Assembly (NCBI GenBank): GCA_038503035.1
Contig: JAVSML010020421.1
Coordinates: 1-64,000, forward strand
DNA: 64,000 nt
Source of the DNA: Crocodylus rhombifer
Taxonomy: Eukaryota > Chordata > Crocodylia > Crocodylidae
Direction of reading: 5' to 3'
In this document: in pieces, positions 1-10,291 of the stretch
Position numbering within the stretch: position 1 is the stretch's first letter
Layout of the letters: each line of letters starts with the position of its first letter
Made by a program: the position numbers and the translations under genes
The notes under the pieces: model-generated
Told to the model about the DNA's origin: nothing
Databases searched by the model: none
Seen by the model: only the letters and a program-made list of their open reading frames with translations

Positions 1-403
1 GGGGGCGGTTGCGAGCTCATACAGAGCCCCACATACAGCATGGCACAGTAGGGGGTAGTGGGGATCACCCCCTGCCCAGCAGCACACGGTAAGCACTGGG
101 ACTTTTCTTTAAAGTACAGAGCTGGGGTGGGCAGGGATTGTGGGGGCTGGCAGGGGTCCCCCATGGTCCCCTCCCCCAGCCCCCTCACCCCTGCCCCTAG
201 TACTTACCAGCCTGGAGTGGCTGCAGCAGGGACTGCCCAAATGATCAAAGTTCTTTGAATCTTTGCCAAAGCTTCAGAGATCTTTGAATCATTTTGGACC
301 TTTAAATTGGTCCCCTGATTTGATTTGGATTTAGAGATTCAGCCACTGAATCGGCCAAATCTCCTCTGAATCTAATCACCACCCAAAGTTTTGCACAGCC
401 CTA
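1..403. mobile_element. hAT-type nonautonomous element, right part (cut by window start)
   Basis: The block from about 240 to 403 has the degenerate 'gaatc/gattc' texture and the terminal TTTGCACAGCCCTA seen at the right ends of the complete elements at 28415-29220 and 47981-48725, whose ends read TAGGG inward. The GC-rich block 1-240 contains a facing pair GGTAAGCACTGGG (about 90) and CCCTAGTACTTACC (about 196), as expected for the interior of a palindromic element. The left end lies outside the window, so no target duplication can be tested. The short frame at 58-258 is not credible as a gene. Confidence 0.55.
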
Positions 404-468
404 ATAGATATATAAGTATATATAATATTATATATTTATATAATGTGAATAGATAGATAGATAGATAT
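404..468. repeat. AT-rich and (GATA)n simple repeat
   Basis: A TA-rich tract (404-440) is followed by about five GATA units at 449-468. It sits between the end of the hAT-type element and the CR1 tail, so it may have grown from the CR1 3' tail. Confidence 0.8.
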
Positions 469-772
469 TTCATAGATTTCATAGACATTAGGGCTGGAAG
501 GGACCTCGGGAGATCATCGAGTCCAGCCCCCTGCCCAAAGGGCAGAAAGTCAGCTGGGGTCACAGGATCCCAGCAAGATAAGCATCCAATTTACTCTTGA
601 AAGTGCTCAATGTAGGTGCTTGAACCACCTCCGCTGGCAGACTGCTCCAGACCTTGGGGGCTCAGACAGGAAAGAAATTCTTCCTTATGTCCAGCCTGAA
701 ACGGTCTTGCAGGAGTTTGTGACTGTTCGACCTCATCATCCCTTGGGGTGCTCTGGTGAATAAACATTCCCC
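469..772 (-). mobile_element. CR1 LINE 3' fragment
   Basis: Reading on the plus strand, the piece begins with CATAGA repeats, then the typical 'gggctggaagggacctcgggagatcatcga' type signature of an inverted CR1 3' untranslated region, then the C-terminal ORF2 segment. Homology to the 17613-18842 copy stops near 770 (after the 'gaataaacattcccc' segment), so the element is strongly 5' truncated, as is usual for CR1. Confidence 0.9.
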
Positions 773-1692
773 CCAGAAACTTTTACCCATTGGTAGCTTT
801 TTTAATGCATTTGTAGCACATAGTATATGTCTATAACAAGCTTACATCATTGAGGGGCATAATTACTTAGCCATTTATAAGCCACTTTTAAATGGAACAT
901 TAATATAAAGTCTTTCCTAATATTCACTTTCCCAAAAATGATTTTGTTGCTCTGTGAAAATAGCTTCCTTGCTAATCTCCTTCACCCCCCTCCCCGCCCA
1001 CATAGTGTCTAGATGTCAGTGATGGAAATGTGTATCTATGAGCTCAAGCAGCCACATAATGAACCTCTCACATAGGCCTCACACCTCTCCTGTAGATATT
1101 AAAGCAGAAGTGTTCAGTTCAAAGTGGAGTTCAAGTCATGACCCAAGGGGTCAAGCTCATCATGAATAATCAGGCGATAACTGCAAAAACTTTCTTCAGT
1201 TCTAAAAATACTTCCCTGGGTTTTTAGCCTGCTGTGTCTTGGCAACATACTCAGCAGGGAGGCCTGCTAGCTATCTGAAGATGCCACTAGCATTTCACTC
1301 ATCTGGCATATGTGATCTTTAAACACAAAGTGGGAAAATGCTTATGGAAGGGAGTGATGGGGAAAAGATGCTAGAGTTATAACTCCAGAGACAGACATTT
1401 TCTATCCATACAAGTTAGACAATGCTTTAATCTGCACTACAGCAGCACAAGATGACTGTGGATCATGCTCCCTGTCACAGCTTACACCTTTGTACCTTAC
1501 CGATGTTTTATTAAGAAAGGACTGGGCAGTTTCCTCTTCTCATCTAGTCTTTGGATTCATAAAGCAAAACTGGGTATTAAAGATGGCACCATTTTTTTGG
1601 GCTGTGGAGTCCTGTACATTGGAAAATGGGCTGAGAGCACTAACTCTGTTCAGAGAAAGGCCACAGAGCACTTGGATAAGACCAGGAAGGCT
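773..1692. other. Unassigned, no gene seen
   Basis: About 0.9 kb of AT-rich sequence. The small frames at 1465-1707 overlap one another in two frames and have no recognisable domain. I see nothing else here. Confidence 0.6.
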
Positions 1693-2349
1693 CTCATAGA
1701 CTCATAGAAAAGTAGGGCTGGAAGGGACCTCACAAAGTCATCAAAATATAGACCCCTGCTCAAGGCAAAATCATCCCTGACAAAACCATCCTAGTCAAGT
1801 GTCTGTCTAACCTGCTCTTGAAAACTTCCAAGGATGAAGAGTCCACAACTTCTCTAGACAGCCTGTTCCAATGCTTGACCACCCTCATAGACAGAAAGTC
1901 CCTCCTAATCTCCAACCTCAATTTCCTCTGATGCAGTCTAAGGCTACTTCTTCCAATCCTGCCTTCTGTGGCCACAGAGAAAAGCCTGTCTTCATCCTCT
2001 CTATAAGTGCCCTTCAGGTATTGAAAACTGTTACCACATCCCCCTGCAGTCTTCTTTTCTTCAGACTAAGCAATACTAGCTCTTTCTGCCTTTCCACATA
2101 AGCCATGTATCCCAGGCCTCTCTAACCATTTGTTTTGCTCTGTGCTCGATGCCTTCCAGTCTGTCCACATCTTCCTTGAAGCCCAAAACTCAGCACAATA
2201 GTTCAGGTGAGGCTTGACCAGTAAAAAACAGAACAGAAGAATCACTTCCCTTTATTTGCAAGTAACACTCCTGTTAAGACAACCCAGTGAACTGTTAACT
2301 TTTTTTTTTTTGCTAGAAGAACACATTGTTGGCTCATTTTCAGCTTTAA
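1693..2349 (-). mobile_element. CR1 LINE 3' fragment (older copy)
   Basis: Starts with CTCATAGACTCATAGAAAAG and the CR1 3' signature. The minus-strand frame 1975-1760 reads as the CR1 ORF2 C-terminus (LEIRRDFLSMRVVKHWNRL, then VVDSSSLEVFKSRLD). Similarity continues to about 2349 (cacattgttggctcat). A poly-T run near 2300 and point differences indicate an older copy than the one at 7594-9187. It is 5' truncated. Confidence 0.88.
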
Positions 2350-2439
2350 AGTATTGTTCATCACAGCCAGGTAGTTCTTGTCCTCTGACCCTTCTGCATG
2401 TCTATAGATGGCTCTCAGAGAAGCCAATCCAGTGACCAT
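2343..2439. repeat. Left arm of a duplicated composite repeat
   Basis: From gctttaaagtattgtt to ccaatccagtgaccat this segment matches 9937-10041 closely, and in both places it directly precedes the same MITE. It is therefore either part of a longer mobile unit or one half of a segmental duplication. Confidence 0.75.
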
Positions 2440-2672
2440 GGGTGTATCTAAACATGCACTTTAGTTAATGCACATTATATCTAGCATATTGTGAGGTACT
2501 AGGAAAATGCACCTTAGCCTGTCTTAATGTGCATTAACTACAGAAAATGTTTTTTAGTGACACTTATTATGCACTAGCTTACTTTAATGCACATTAGCTA
2601 AATAACACTTTTTAGTGATGCTTTAATGCGCATTAAAATAAACTAATGCACAGTAAAGTGCATGTATAACCC
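2440..2672. mobile_element. GGG-ended MITE (Chompy-like), type 1
   Basis: Terminal inverted repeats: left GGGTGTATCTAAACATGCAC, right GTGCATGTATAACCC. The interior is rich in 'tgcattaa/ttaatgca' palindromes and contains ATTGTGAGGTACTAGG, shared with the copies at 10042-10291 and 45335-45867. No coding capacity. The flanks (CAT, TCA) do not form a 3-bp duplication, fitting the idea that this copy moved with its left arm. Confidence 0.8.
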
Positions 2673-4247
2673 TCAGATCATTCTCTGCACTGCTGCAGTC
2701 TAATCATTCCCAGTCTGTACATGTCTGTATCTATGGCTTCTATTTGCTATGAACTGTAAGAAGGGAGGCAAACCTCTACTTTAACTCTGAAGGATTCTGC
2801 CTCCAATTCACCACCCCAGGAGGTAATTGTAGTTCCATCAGAATCAATGAGATGGATTCAAAGCTGGTGCAAGTAATAAATAATTTGCTGAGGCCAATAG
2901 GTATGTGTCTAGGTAAGTTGTGCAAGCTTTGGTCTTATGCCACAAAATTGATTGCTTTTCTGAATGTTGGAATGCCACAAAATTAAAGCTGAGTTACACT
3001 ATTAATTGATTCAGGATGGTCCTTTTTGACTAATTATGTTCAAGAGAGCTCTGTCAATACAATTTGCTCTCAGTTGTCACTGTAACAACAAGTGTAATGG
3101 GTTCAGGTGCACACTGGGTAACATATACATTCACTCAATACCGTTGCCCTAAGAAACAATATGAACATTGATGAAAGTAAGGATTTTTCAATAAATCAAA
3201 CAAAGATTAATCTGATATACATGTTAACATTTAGTATACTAATTAAATGTAGTCTGACATTTTCAATTATATTGGGTTTCTTACTTTCTGGAGCCTGGAA
3301 GCTATGTAATGTTCTCCAATGATGGTCTTTGATGATAGTGGTAGGGAATATCTAAAATGGTAATGCCAATATTGGGTCATAGAGCTTTGTATTCAAATCT
3401 TGTAGTGGAATTGTAGTACTGAGCTGCAAAGCACTGTGCAGTCACAAGCTAATTAATCCTCCAAACTGTCTCCTGAAATTAATTAGATTGAACAGATAAG
3501 GAAACTGAAGCAGAAAACGGCTGAGTCCCCATCTAAGCCAGTGTGAAAGCCAAAATACAGTATCACTGACCTATGGTTATTCTCAGTCTGGTAGGCCATT
3601 CTGCCTGGTTAGGGATAGCAAGAATCCTCATGTACTTAACCTGACATAAACTGAGCCAGCTGTGAGTACTTTTTCAGGAAAGCATGCATGCCTGGGATAG
3701 CACTTCGATGAATCACTTCAATGGGATATTGGGCCCTCCTCCTAAAGAATTATTTTACAAGAATATGTTCGACAGCTGCAGAGAAGAGCCCCATTGCTTG
3801 ATGTCCTATTACAGTCACAAATATTATCCCGTTTGCTTGATTATGATCACTGACAGACATATATGCCACGGGATATTTCTTTTTTTGACACAATTCTGCT
3901 ATTCGCTCCTCGTCGACTTGCTGACGCCAACACCTATTATAAACTGTCCCCCACTTCTCTGGGTTCTTGAAAGCTCACTTTTAAAAATCCCACTGTATTT
4001 CTCGTTAGAATGATACCCCTACAGAAAACCCCATTGTTCTTTTTCACATGCTCCCTAACTTTGTGGAGGAATAATCTCTCTGACTGCATGTCAATAATTC
4101 AGGCCCAACACCATGCACTCCACCACCAGAACCCAAAAAGGCCTAAGCAGACTAAAAAACAAATGCAAGCTGGTGCAGAGAAATAAGAGATGGAAAATTA
4201 TTGGGCAATCTTAACAATCTTCAGGGCAATGCAGCTTTATTCCAGTT
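2673..4247. other. Unassigned, contains one old repeat
   Basis: Apart from the MIR/L3-like piece at 3415-3565 I see no gene. The 109-codon frame at 3684-4013 has no recognisable domain, and frames of this length are expected by chance. Confidence 0.55.
3415..3565 (-). repeat. Ancient MIR/L3-like fragment
   Basis: Contains 'aaagcactgtgcag', 'aattaatcctcc' and ACAGATAAGGAAACTGAAGC, the widely seen core of MIR/CORE-SINE and L3 3' sequences in minus orientation. Strongly diverged. Confidence 0.45.
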
Positions 4248-4727
4248 GGGCACATCTACACAAGACATTTACTGTGGAGCTAATTAGCTCTGCAGTAAAA
4301 TGTCAGTATCTGCACATGTGGTGCTATTAGGATGGAGTAAACTAATTAACTCTGCCATAGGATAGTACTGTCCAACACAAGTACTGTCCTACAGTGGAGT
4401 TATTTACTCTGCTGCAGCTCATGTGTAGACACTAATGGGGCTGGCTGGGGCACGAGGGTGCTTCACTGCTGGGGCTGCCTGGCAGCTAGCTTTGTACTGG
4501 AGCACCCTCTTGCCCCATCCAGCATCTGCAGCATGTTGAGCCAGGTCAGAGAAGCCCTGGGCTGGCAGGCTGTCCCCTGGGCCCCCAGCAGTGGGGGCTG
4601 CTCTACCCTGGCTCAAGTGTTGTAGCACCAGGCACACATGCAAAGATAACACCTGCAAGCAATAAGCTCCAGCACAAGCTGCACCAAAGTTTATTTAGCT
4701 GCATTAAATGCTTGTGTAGATAAGCCC
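4248..4727. mobile_element. GGG-ended MITE, about 480 bp
   Basis: The left end GGGCACATCTACACAAGACA and the right end TGCTTGTGTAGATAAGCCC are clear inverted repeats of about 23 bp. The interior contains 'taattagctctgcagtaaa' type palindromes and a GC-rich centre (4430-4640). The inverted repeat can be extended to CAGT(T)GGGC / GCCCACTG, which would be hAT-like, but neither 3-bp nor 8-bp flanking duplications are visible. The frames at 4419-4827 lie in this element and are not genes. Confidence 0.75.
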
Positions 4728-7043
4728 ACTGAAAGGTTAAAAGCCAACTCAAGCTCAGCTTATCTGGCACAGTTATGTTTGCATAGTCAGTGGCACAGAA
4801 GGAACTGTTGCATTTGCCATCACACACAGCTATTGTTGATGCATCACCACAAATGACCCATTTAAAGCTTGGTCAAGTAAAAGTAGACTTCAGCCCAAAG
4901 TTTTCACACATGCCTCTGGAGCCCTGTTAAAACAATTTAACAGCTCTGCCACTGCATTTACTATACAATTTACCCCTATGTTGAGTGCCAATTCATGATG
5001 AATGCATCATTCAAATCCTATTTAAATCCTGTTTTAGGCACCCAAGTGATGCAAAGATACAGTGCTAGCTCTCTGCACAAGGCTCCAATTTCACCTACTA
5101 GTGATCCCACTAAAGTAAAAGGGACCACTTGCATGAGTTAGTATTGTGCAGGTGAGTAATGATTGCAGGATTGGACCCTAAATATATAATGCAGATCTCT
5201 GGTCACATAAATTAAAAAGATGTCTGCCACTGATTACATTAATTTATTTTGTATAACTGCAGTCATGGCTTGTCTTATGGACTTGGGAGGGGAAATGAAG
5301 AGCCAAGCTAATAAGTAGTTTAAATCATAATTTCCACTGCCACGTTTCTGAGCAGAATTCACACACCTGTTAATTTGCTGAGACAGGTTTTTCTTCGCAT
5401 CTTTGCTCCACGCCCCTTCTATTTTGCATTTCTCAGGTACTGTAGGGGCATTCAGTTAACCAGTCCAGTTCATATTTCAGAGGAAATGTAATCGATAAAT
5501 CACTTATATTAGTCTTATGTCCCTACACAAGGGTTTCATTATTAAGGATATTTTGAAAGGTTCACTGAATATTACACTTTGAAATAAGTGTCTCTTGCCT
5601 GGGAGCAATTTTCAAGCTGTCTTCTGGGAACCAGGACACACTTAAAAGGATTTAGTAGTGGAAATCCTTCATTTAGAAAATCCATTTCTGCAATTCACAT
5701 GTTAAAGAAATGGAAAATGTTTCTTTGCCAACTTCAACTGTAGTAAATGCATGTGAAGAGCTCCCCATCCCTGAAACATGGCTAATTTTCTTCGTTCATC
5801 CCATTTCTGAGTGGATGCTTTGCTTCACTGTTCACATCTTGAAATCTGTGCGTTTCATCATATCTATCATTTTGTCCTAACAGAGTCAAAGACTTTGGGC
5901 TTTGCAGTTGAATGAACTGGGACCGCTGAGTGCACCACTTCTCATTTTAAAACATTCCATAGTGCTTGGTTTCTGTGCATGTCTGAGAACAGTATACGTT
6001 CAGTGAAATAGCTGGAAAAACAAAGCACAAATTACCAACTATATCACCCTACACATTTATGATGGTGGAGGAAGCAACACATTTCAAGTATGTTTTGTCT
6101 TTTTTTTTTTATTGTCCTTGTTTGCAAAAGAACAAAATCAAGAAGCCAATCCATCTGTCAACCTTTCATCTTGTAAAAGCTAATCTGGGCCAGGGATGGA
6201 GGTAAATTTTTGATAAAACAAGCAACTGACACTTTAGATTTAATAAAAACCGTTCTCCCCTTGACTTAGTTACAATAAAATGTAGGGAAAAATGTAATAC
6301 AAACAGAATTTCCCTAGGGATTGGACATTAACACTTCACTTACTATGTTCTGTCAATCAGAATCCATCTGTACAGGAGTAAGTATGTAGGAGCCTGGGAC
6401 AATACAAAGAGAATACAGAATTCATAGGTGGGTTTTTTTATATCTTTATTTTTCACTCTACCATTCTGGACATCCACTTTACTTGACTGGGTCAGTTTGC
6501 TTGATGAAACTTGTCTTGGTTCCAAATAGATGGTGTGAGTCTAGGAACAGTTTTTTTGACAACAGTTCTTGTGTGCTGGATATATGGAGTTTATTTGACA
6601 TATTTGTCATTTTTTGAACATGCTGTATGTTTTACAATGATGGTATGATGGTTTAAATCTCCCTCAACAAAGCTGAAGCCCCATTAGTACCAGCAGTGCA
6701 AGAGGACTATGAGGCCTGGCAGTTACCTGGAGAAATGAGAGGGACTTAATACTAAACTTGGAAGCTCCAAAACTGGAAACTATTGCAAAAGTCTGCTCCA
6801 GAGTTTGACACGGTCTTTAAGCCAGACATGTTGGTCTAAATCAATGCTTTGAATGGACCAGTGAAGGAGAATCATACTAATAAAAACACCCCTTCTTTCC
6901 AGTCAGATGTGAATGCAACTAAAAATAATGTTGCCTGCAGTAAATTGAATGGAATTCCCTAAACAGCTCCCTGTTAATAAATGTGCTTGTGAGTCATACG
7001 GCCAAGGAAGTGCTAGAGGACCTCAATCTCAAGCTATCTAGAG
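4728..7043. other. Unassigned 2.3 kb with one old repeat
   Basis: AT-rich sequence without a credible frame. At 5075-5185 there is an old dispersed-repeat signature (actaaagtaaaagggaccac, gcaggattggaccct) resembling a widespread reptile repeat with the consensus 'attgaagtcaatggga'. Positions 7036-7043 (ATCTAGAG) are the left target copy of the next element. Confidence 0.5.
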
Positions 7044-7585
7044 CATGGTGCTCAACCATTTTCCACGGCAGCCCAGATGGGCATTACCTGGTTTGACTAC
7101 CAGCTGGATGATAGTTCCAGTCCACCACCTGTGCAGGGCTGGTGTGGCAGTGATCACCTGGCCATGTGGAAGCGGGTTGGGGGCATCCTAACCTGAGTGT
7201 GGCCATGCTGGGGTCGGAAGGATGGTTCACCTGGCCGTCGGGTGGGAAAAGAACAAGGCATGACCCAGCTGAACCCTGGCCCATTGGGAAAAAGGCAGCA
7301 TAGTCTGGACCCATGGGAGAAAGGGGAACATAGCCCAGCATTACAGTGGAGACAGTGCATGGCCCAGCCCCAACCCAGCTCTCTAGGGAAAAGAGGGCAT
7401 GGCTTGGCTCTGACCGGGTTCATGGGGCTTGGGGTTTAGGAATTGGGCAGGAGGGAGAGTGGCCATAATGATGGCTACCACTCCCCCGATACCAAACTTC
7501 CTAACCCCTTGGGGAGCTCTGGTCGCCAGAGGCAATAGGTCCATGGACCACATTTGGCCTGCAAGGAAAAGATTGAACACCCCTG
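7044..7585. mobile_element. hAT-type nonautonomous element, 542 bp
   Basis: Left end CATGGTGCTCAACCATTTTC and right end, read inward, CAGGGGTGTTCAATCTTTTC form an imperfect inverted repeat of about 20 bp. Flanking 8-mers are ATCTAGAG (7036-7043) and CTCTAGAG (7586-7593), matching at 7 of 8 positions. Ends of the form CAGGGGTG with 'gaccacatttggcctgca' just inside are typical of hAT elements of the Tip100/Zaphod kind. The small frames on both strands (7084-7704) are in GC-rich filler and show no transposase motif. Confidence 0.85.
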
Positions 7586-7593
7586 CTCTAGAG

Positions 7594-9187
7594 TTTCATA
7601 GTTTCATAATTAGTAGGGTTGGAAGGGACCTGAGCAGATCATCAAGTCCGACCCCCTGCCATGGCAGGAAAGAGTACTGGGCTCAAAAGACCCCAGCAAG
7701 GTGATTGTCAAGCCTTGTCTTAAAGAACCTCAGGGTAGGAGCCAGCACCACTTCCCTTGGAAGTTGGTTCCAGATCCTAGCCACCCTGACCGTGAAGTTG
7801 CGCCTCCTGATGTCTAATCTGAATCTACCCTGTGCCAGCTTGTGACGGTTATTTCTAGTTACTCCTGGCAGCGCACGGGGGAACAGGGACTCCCCCAGTG
7901 CCTGCTGGTCCCCTCTGACTAGTTTGTAACAGGCCACTAGACCCCCCTCAGCCTTCTCTTGTGGAGGCTGAACAGGCTCAGTTCCCGTCGCCTCTCCTCG
8001 TAGGGCCTGCCCTGCTGCCCCTGATCATACGAGTGGCCTCCTCTGGACCCTCTCCATGCTGTCCACATCCCTCCTGAAGTGCGGCGCCCAGAACTGGACG
8101 CAGTACTCCAGCTGTGGCCTGACCAGTGCCGCATAGAGGGGGAGGATCACCTCCCTGGACCTGCTCGAGATGCATCTGTGGATGCATGACAAGGTGTGGC
8201 TGACCTTCCTGACTGCATCCCCACGCTGCCGGCCCATGTTCATCTTGGAGTCAGTGATGACCCCAAGATCCCTTTCCACCTCCGTGCTGACAAGAGTTCC
8301 CCAGCCTGTAGGTATGGCGCTGGTTCTTCCTTCGCAGGTGCATCACCGTGCACTTGTCAGTGTTGAATCCCATCCTATTCTCATCTGCCCACCCCTGTAA
8401 CCTGTCTAGGTCTGATTGTAGCCTATTCCTCCCTTCTAGCGTGCCCACATCCCCCCACATCTTAGTGTCATCAGCAAATTTGAACAGGGTGCTTTTTACC
8501 CCCTCATCCAAGTCACTGATGAAGATGTTGAACAGTGTGGGCCTGAGGACCGAGCCCTGGGGGACCCCACTGCCCACATCACAGGTACAAAATGACCCGT
8601 CCACCACCGCTCTCTGGGTGCGGCCCTCCAAGCAGTTGGTGACCTATTTGACTGTGTGGGTGTCGACACCACAGTCCCCCAGTTTCTTAATGAGAACAGG
8701 GTGAGAGACAGTGTTGAAGGCCTTCCTAAAGTCCAGAAAGACTCCGTCCACTGCTACCCCTGCATCTAAGGATTTTGTGACCTGGTCATAGAAGGCCACC
8801 AGGTTGGTCTGACAGGATCTGCTGCTAATGAACCCGTGTTGGTTGCCCCTAAACATAACTTCCCTCGCTGGCGCCTCATGGACATGTGCCAGGATAATTC
8901 TCTCAAAAATCTTCCCTAGGATTGAGGTAAGACTAACTAGCCTATAGTTTCCTGGGTCCTTCTTCCTCCCTTTTTTGAAGATGTGAACCACATTGGCCCT
9001 CTTCCAGTCCTCTGGCACCACACCAGAGAATCATGACTGCTCATACAGCCATGCCAAGGGTCCCGCAATGACCTCAGCTAATTCCCTCAGCACTCGGGGG
9101 TGGAGATCGTCCAGACCAGCTGACTTGAATACATCCAGTCCCTCCAGAAGTTCCCTGACTAGATCCTCACTGACCCTTGGCCTAGAG
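7594..9187 (-). mobile_element. CR1 LINE, 1.6 kb, 5' truncated
   Basis: The 3' end lies at 7594, starting TTTCATAGTTTCATA, immediately after the target copy of the hAT element. Then comes the 3' untranslated region and most of the ORF2 reverse-transcriptase and C-terminal regions. The 5' break is near 9187, at the position corresponding to 'RVSEDLV' of the 34-kb copy. It is close in sequence to the copies at 15546-15893 and 34211-37012, so this is a relatively young subfamily. Confidence 0.95.
7683..9021 (-). pseudogene. CR1 ORF2 remnant (reverse transcriptase and C-terminus)
   Basis: Four minus-strand frames follow each other in order. 9021-8644 starts VPEDWKRANVVHIFKKGRKK and carries NYRLVSLTSILGKIFERII, HGFISSRSCQTNL and VFLDFRKAFNTVSH (motif A). 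8631-8251 has [18 protein letters not shown] (motif B) and FADDTKMWG (motif C, the catalytic Asp pair). 8279-8025 has [15 protein letters not shown] and VRPQLEYCVQFWAPHF. 7937-7683 is the C-terminus, with RFRLDIRRRNFTVRV. The family enzyme copies CR1 RNA into DNA at a nicked target. Here the endonuclease half is missing and at least three frameshifts or stops separate the pieces, so it is not functional. Confidence 0.93.
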
Positions 9188-9936
9188 TTTTATTCTTGGT
9201 CCTGGAAGTCCCAGGTTCAGTATCCATGGATGACCAAGAGATGGTGGTTATTACAAAGGTGGTAGCACTTGTTAACCACAATCATATAATTCAGTGTTCA
9301 TAAGCCTATATGCAGTTTAACTACCTTAAATGGAGTTAGATATACCCCTGTACATCAGTGGGGTTTTGGGAGGCTTAACTACTAGTGCTGGTAAGGTACT
9401 TTGAGATCATCACATGGAAATTCAAAGCTCAGATCAGATGCCTTAAATCTACAGTTGTGATCCTGAAAACCCTCACTCCCCTGCTGCCTAAACTTAGAGG
9501 CACCTCAACTGGGAAGATGCCTCTGTATCCACCATAAACATTTCCCAGCACTGAAAGGTCTGTGGCTGCCATTTTATCTGCAAATTTGGATGGAGGAGAA
9601 CACGTTTATATAGCTCAGTAGTTACAGCACTCAACCTGGACTTGGATACTTAGATAAAATTCCTTTCACATCAACAGCAAAACCTCAATCTTCCACTCCC
9701 TGACTCTTCCCCTGCAATTTAGAAGGACTGTGTATGACTAACTCAGGGCTCTGGAGCCAGGCACCTTGAAAGTAGGCACTGCAATGGCACTGCAACTTTT
9801 TTCACCAGCTAAACACCCTAGATATAGCCCCTAGTAACTAACCTTGGTTACACATAAGAACTCTAGCCACCTATTTGCTAGTTCCAATGAGATTCAAGGC
9901 CTTCAAATCCCATTTAAAAGCAAGCATGAAACATTG
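9188..9936. other. Unassigned, contains a possible SINE
   Basis: No credible gene. The only signal I see is the tRNA-like piece at 9600-9700. Confidence 0.5.
9600..9700 (+). repeat. Possible tRNA-derived SINE fragment
   Basis: TAGCTCAGTAGTTACAGCAC resembles the A box of a tRNA-derived SINE and is followed by 'tcaacctgg' and, about 35 bp on, 'gataaaattcc', a weak B-box-like match. The acceptor stem cannot be drawn, so it is not a functional tRNA. Confidence 0.35.
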
Positions 9937-10041
9937 CTTTAAAGTATTGTTGCCCATCACAGTGAGCTAGTTCTAGTTCTTGCCCTATGACCCTTTTTCA
10001 TGTCTGTAGGTGGCTCTCAGAGAAGCCAATCCAGTGACCAT
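9937..10041. repeat. Left arm of a duplicated composite repeat, second copy
   Basis: Matches 2343-2439 with small insertions (for example 'gcccatcacagtgagctagttctag'). Both copies end in ccaatccagtgaccat immediately before the MITE. Confidence 0.75.
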
Positions 10042-10291
10042 GGGTGCGTGTACACATTCATAAATGCACTTTAGTTGATGCACATTAGATCTAGTGTATT
10101 GTGAGGTACTAGGAAAATGCACCTCAATGTGTCTCAATGTGCATTAACTACAGAGCACAGTTTTTAAGTGACACTTAATATGCACTAGCTTACTTTAATG
10201 CACATTAGCTAAATAACACTTTTTTTAGTGATGCTTTAATGTGCATTAAAATAGGCTAATGCACAGTAAAGTGCATATGTAGGTGCAACCC
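10042..10291. mobile_element. GGG-ended MITE, type 1
   Basis: Starts GGGTGCGTGTACACATTCAT and ends GTGCATATGTAGGTGCAACCC. The interior is nearly collinear with 2440-2672, including GTGAGGTACTAGGAAAATGC. Flanks are CAT and AGG, with no 3-bp duplication. Confidence 0.8.

Noticed and set aside
3684..4013. 109-codon plus frame
   Set aside because: No domain, no codon or splice context, and a length expected by chance in 64 kb.
9600..9700. Possible tRNA gene
   Set aside because: Only an A-box-like stretch is good; no cloverleaf or clear B box. Kept as a possible SINE fragment.
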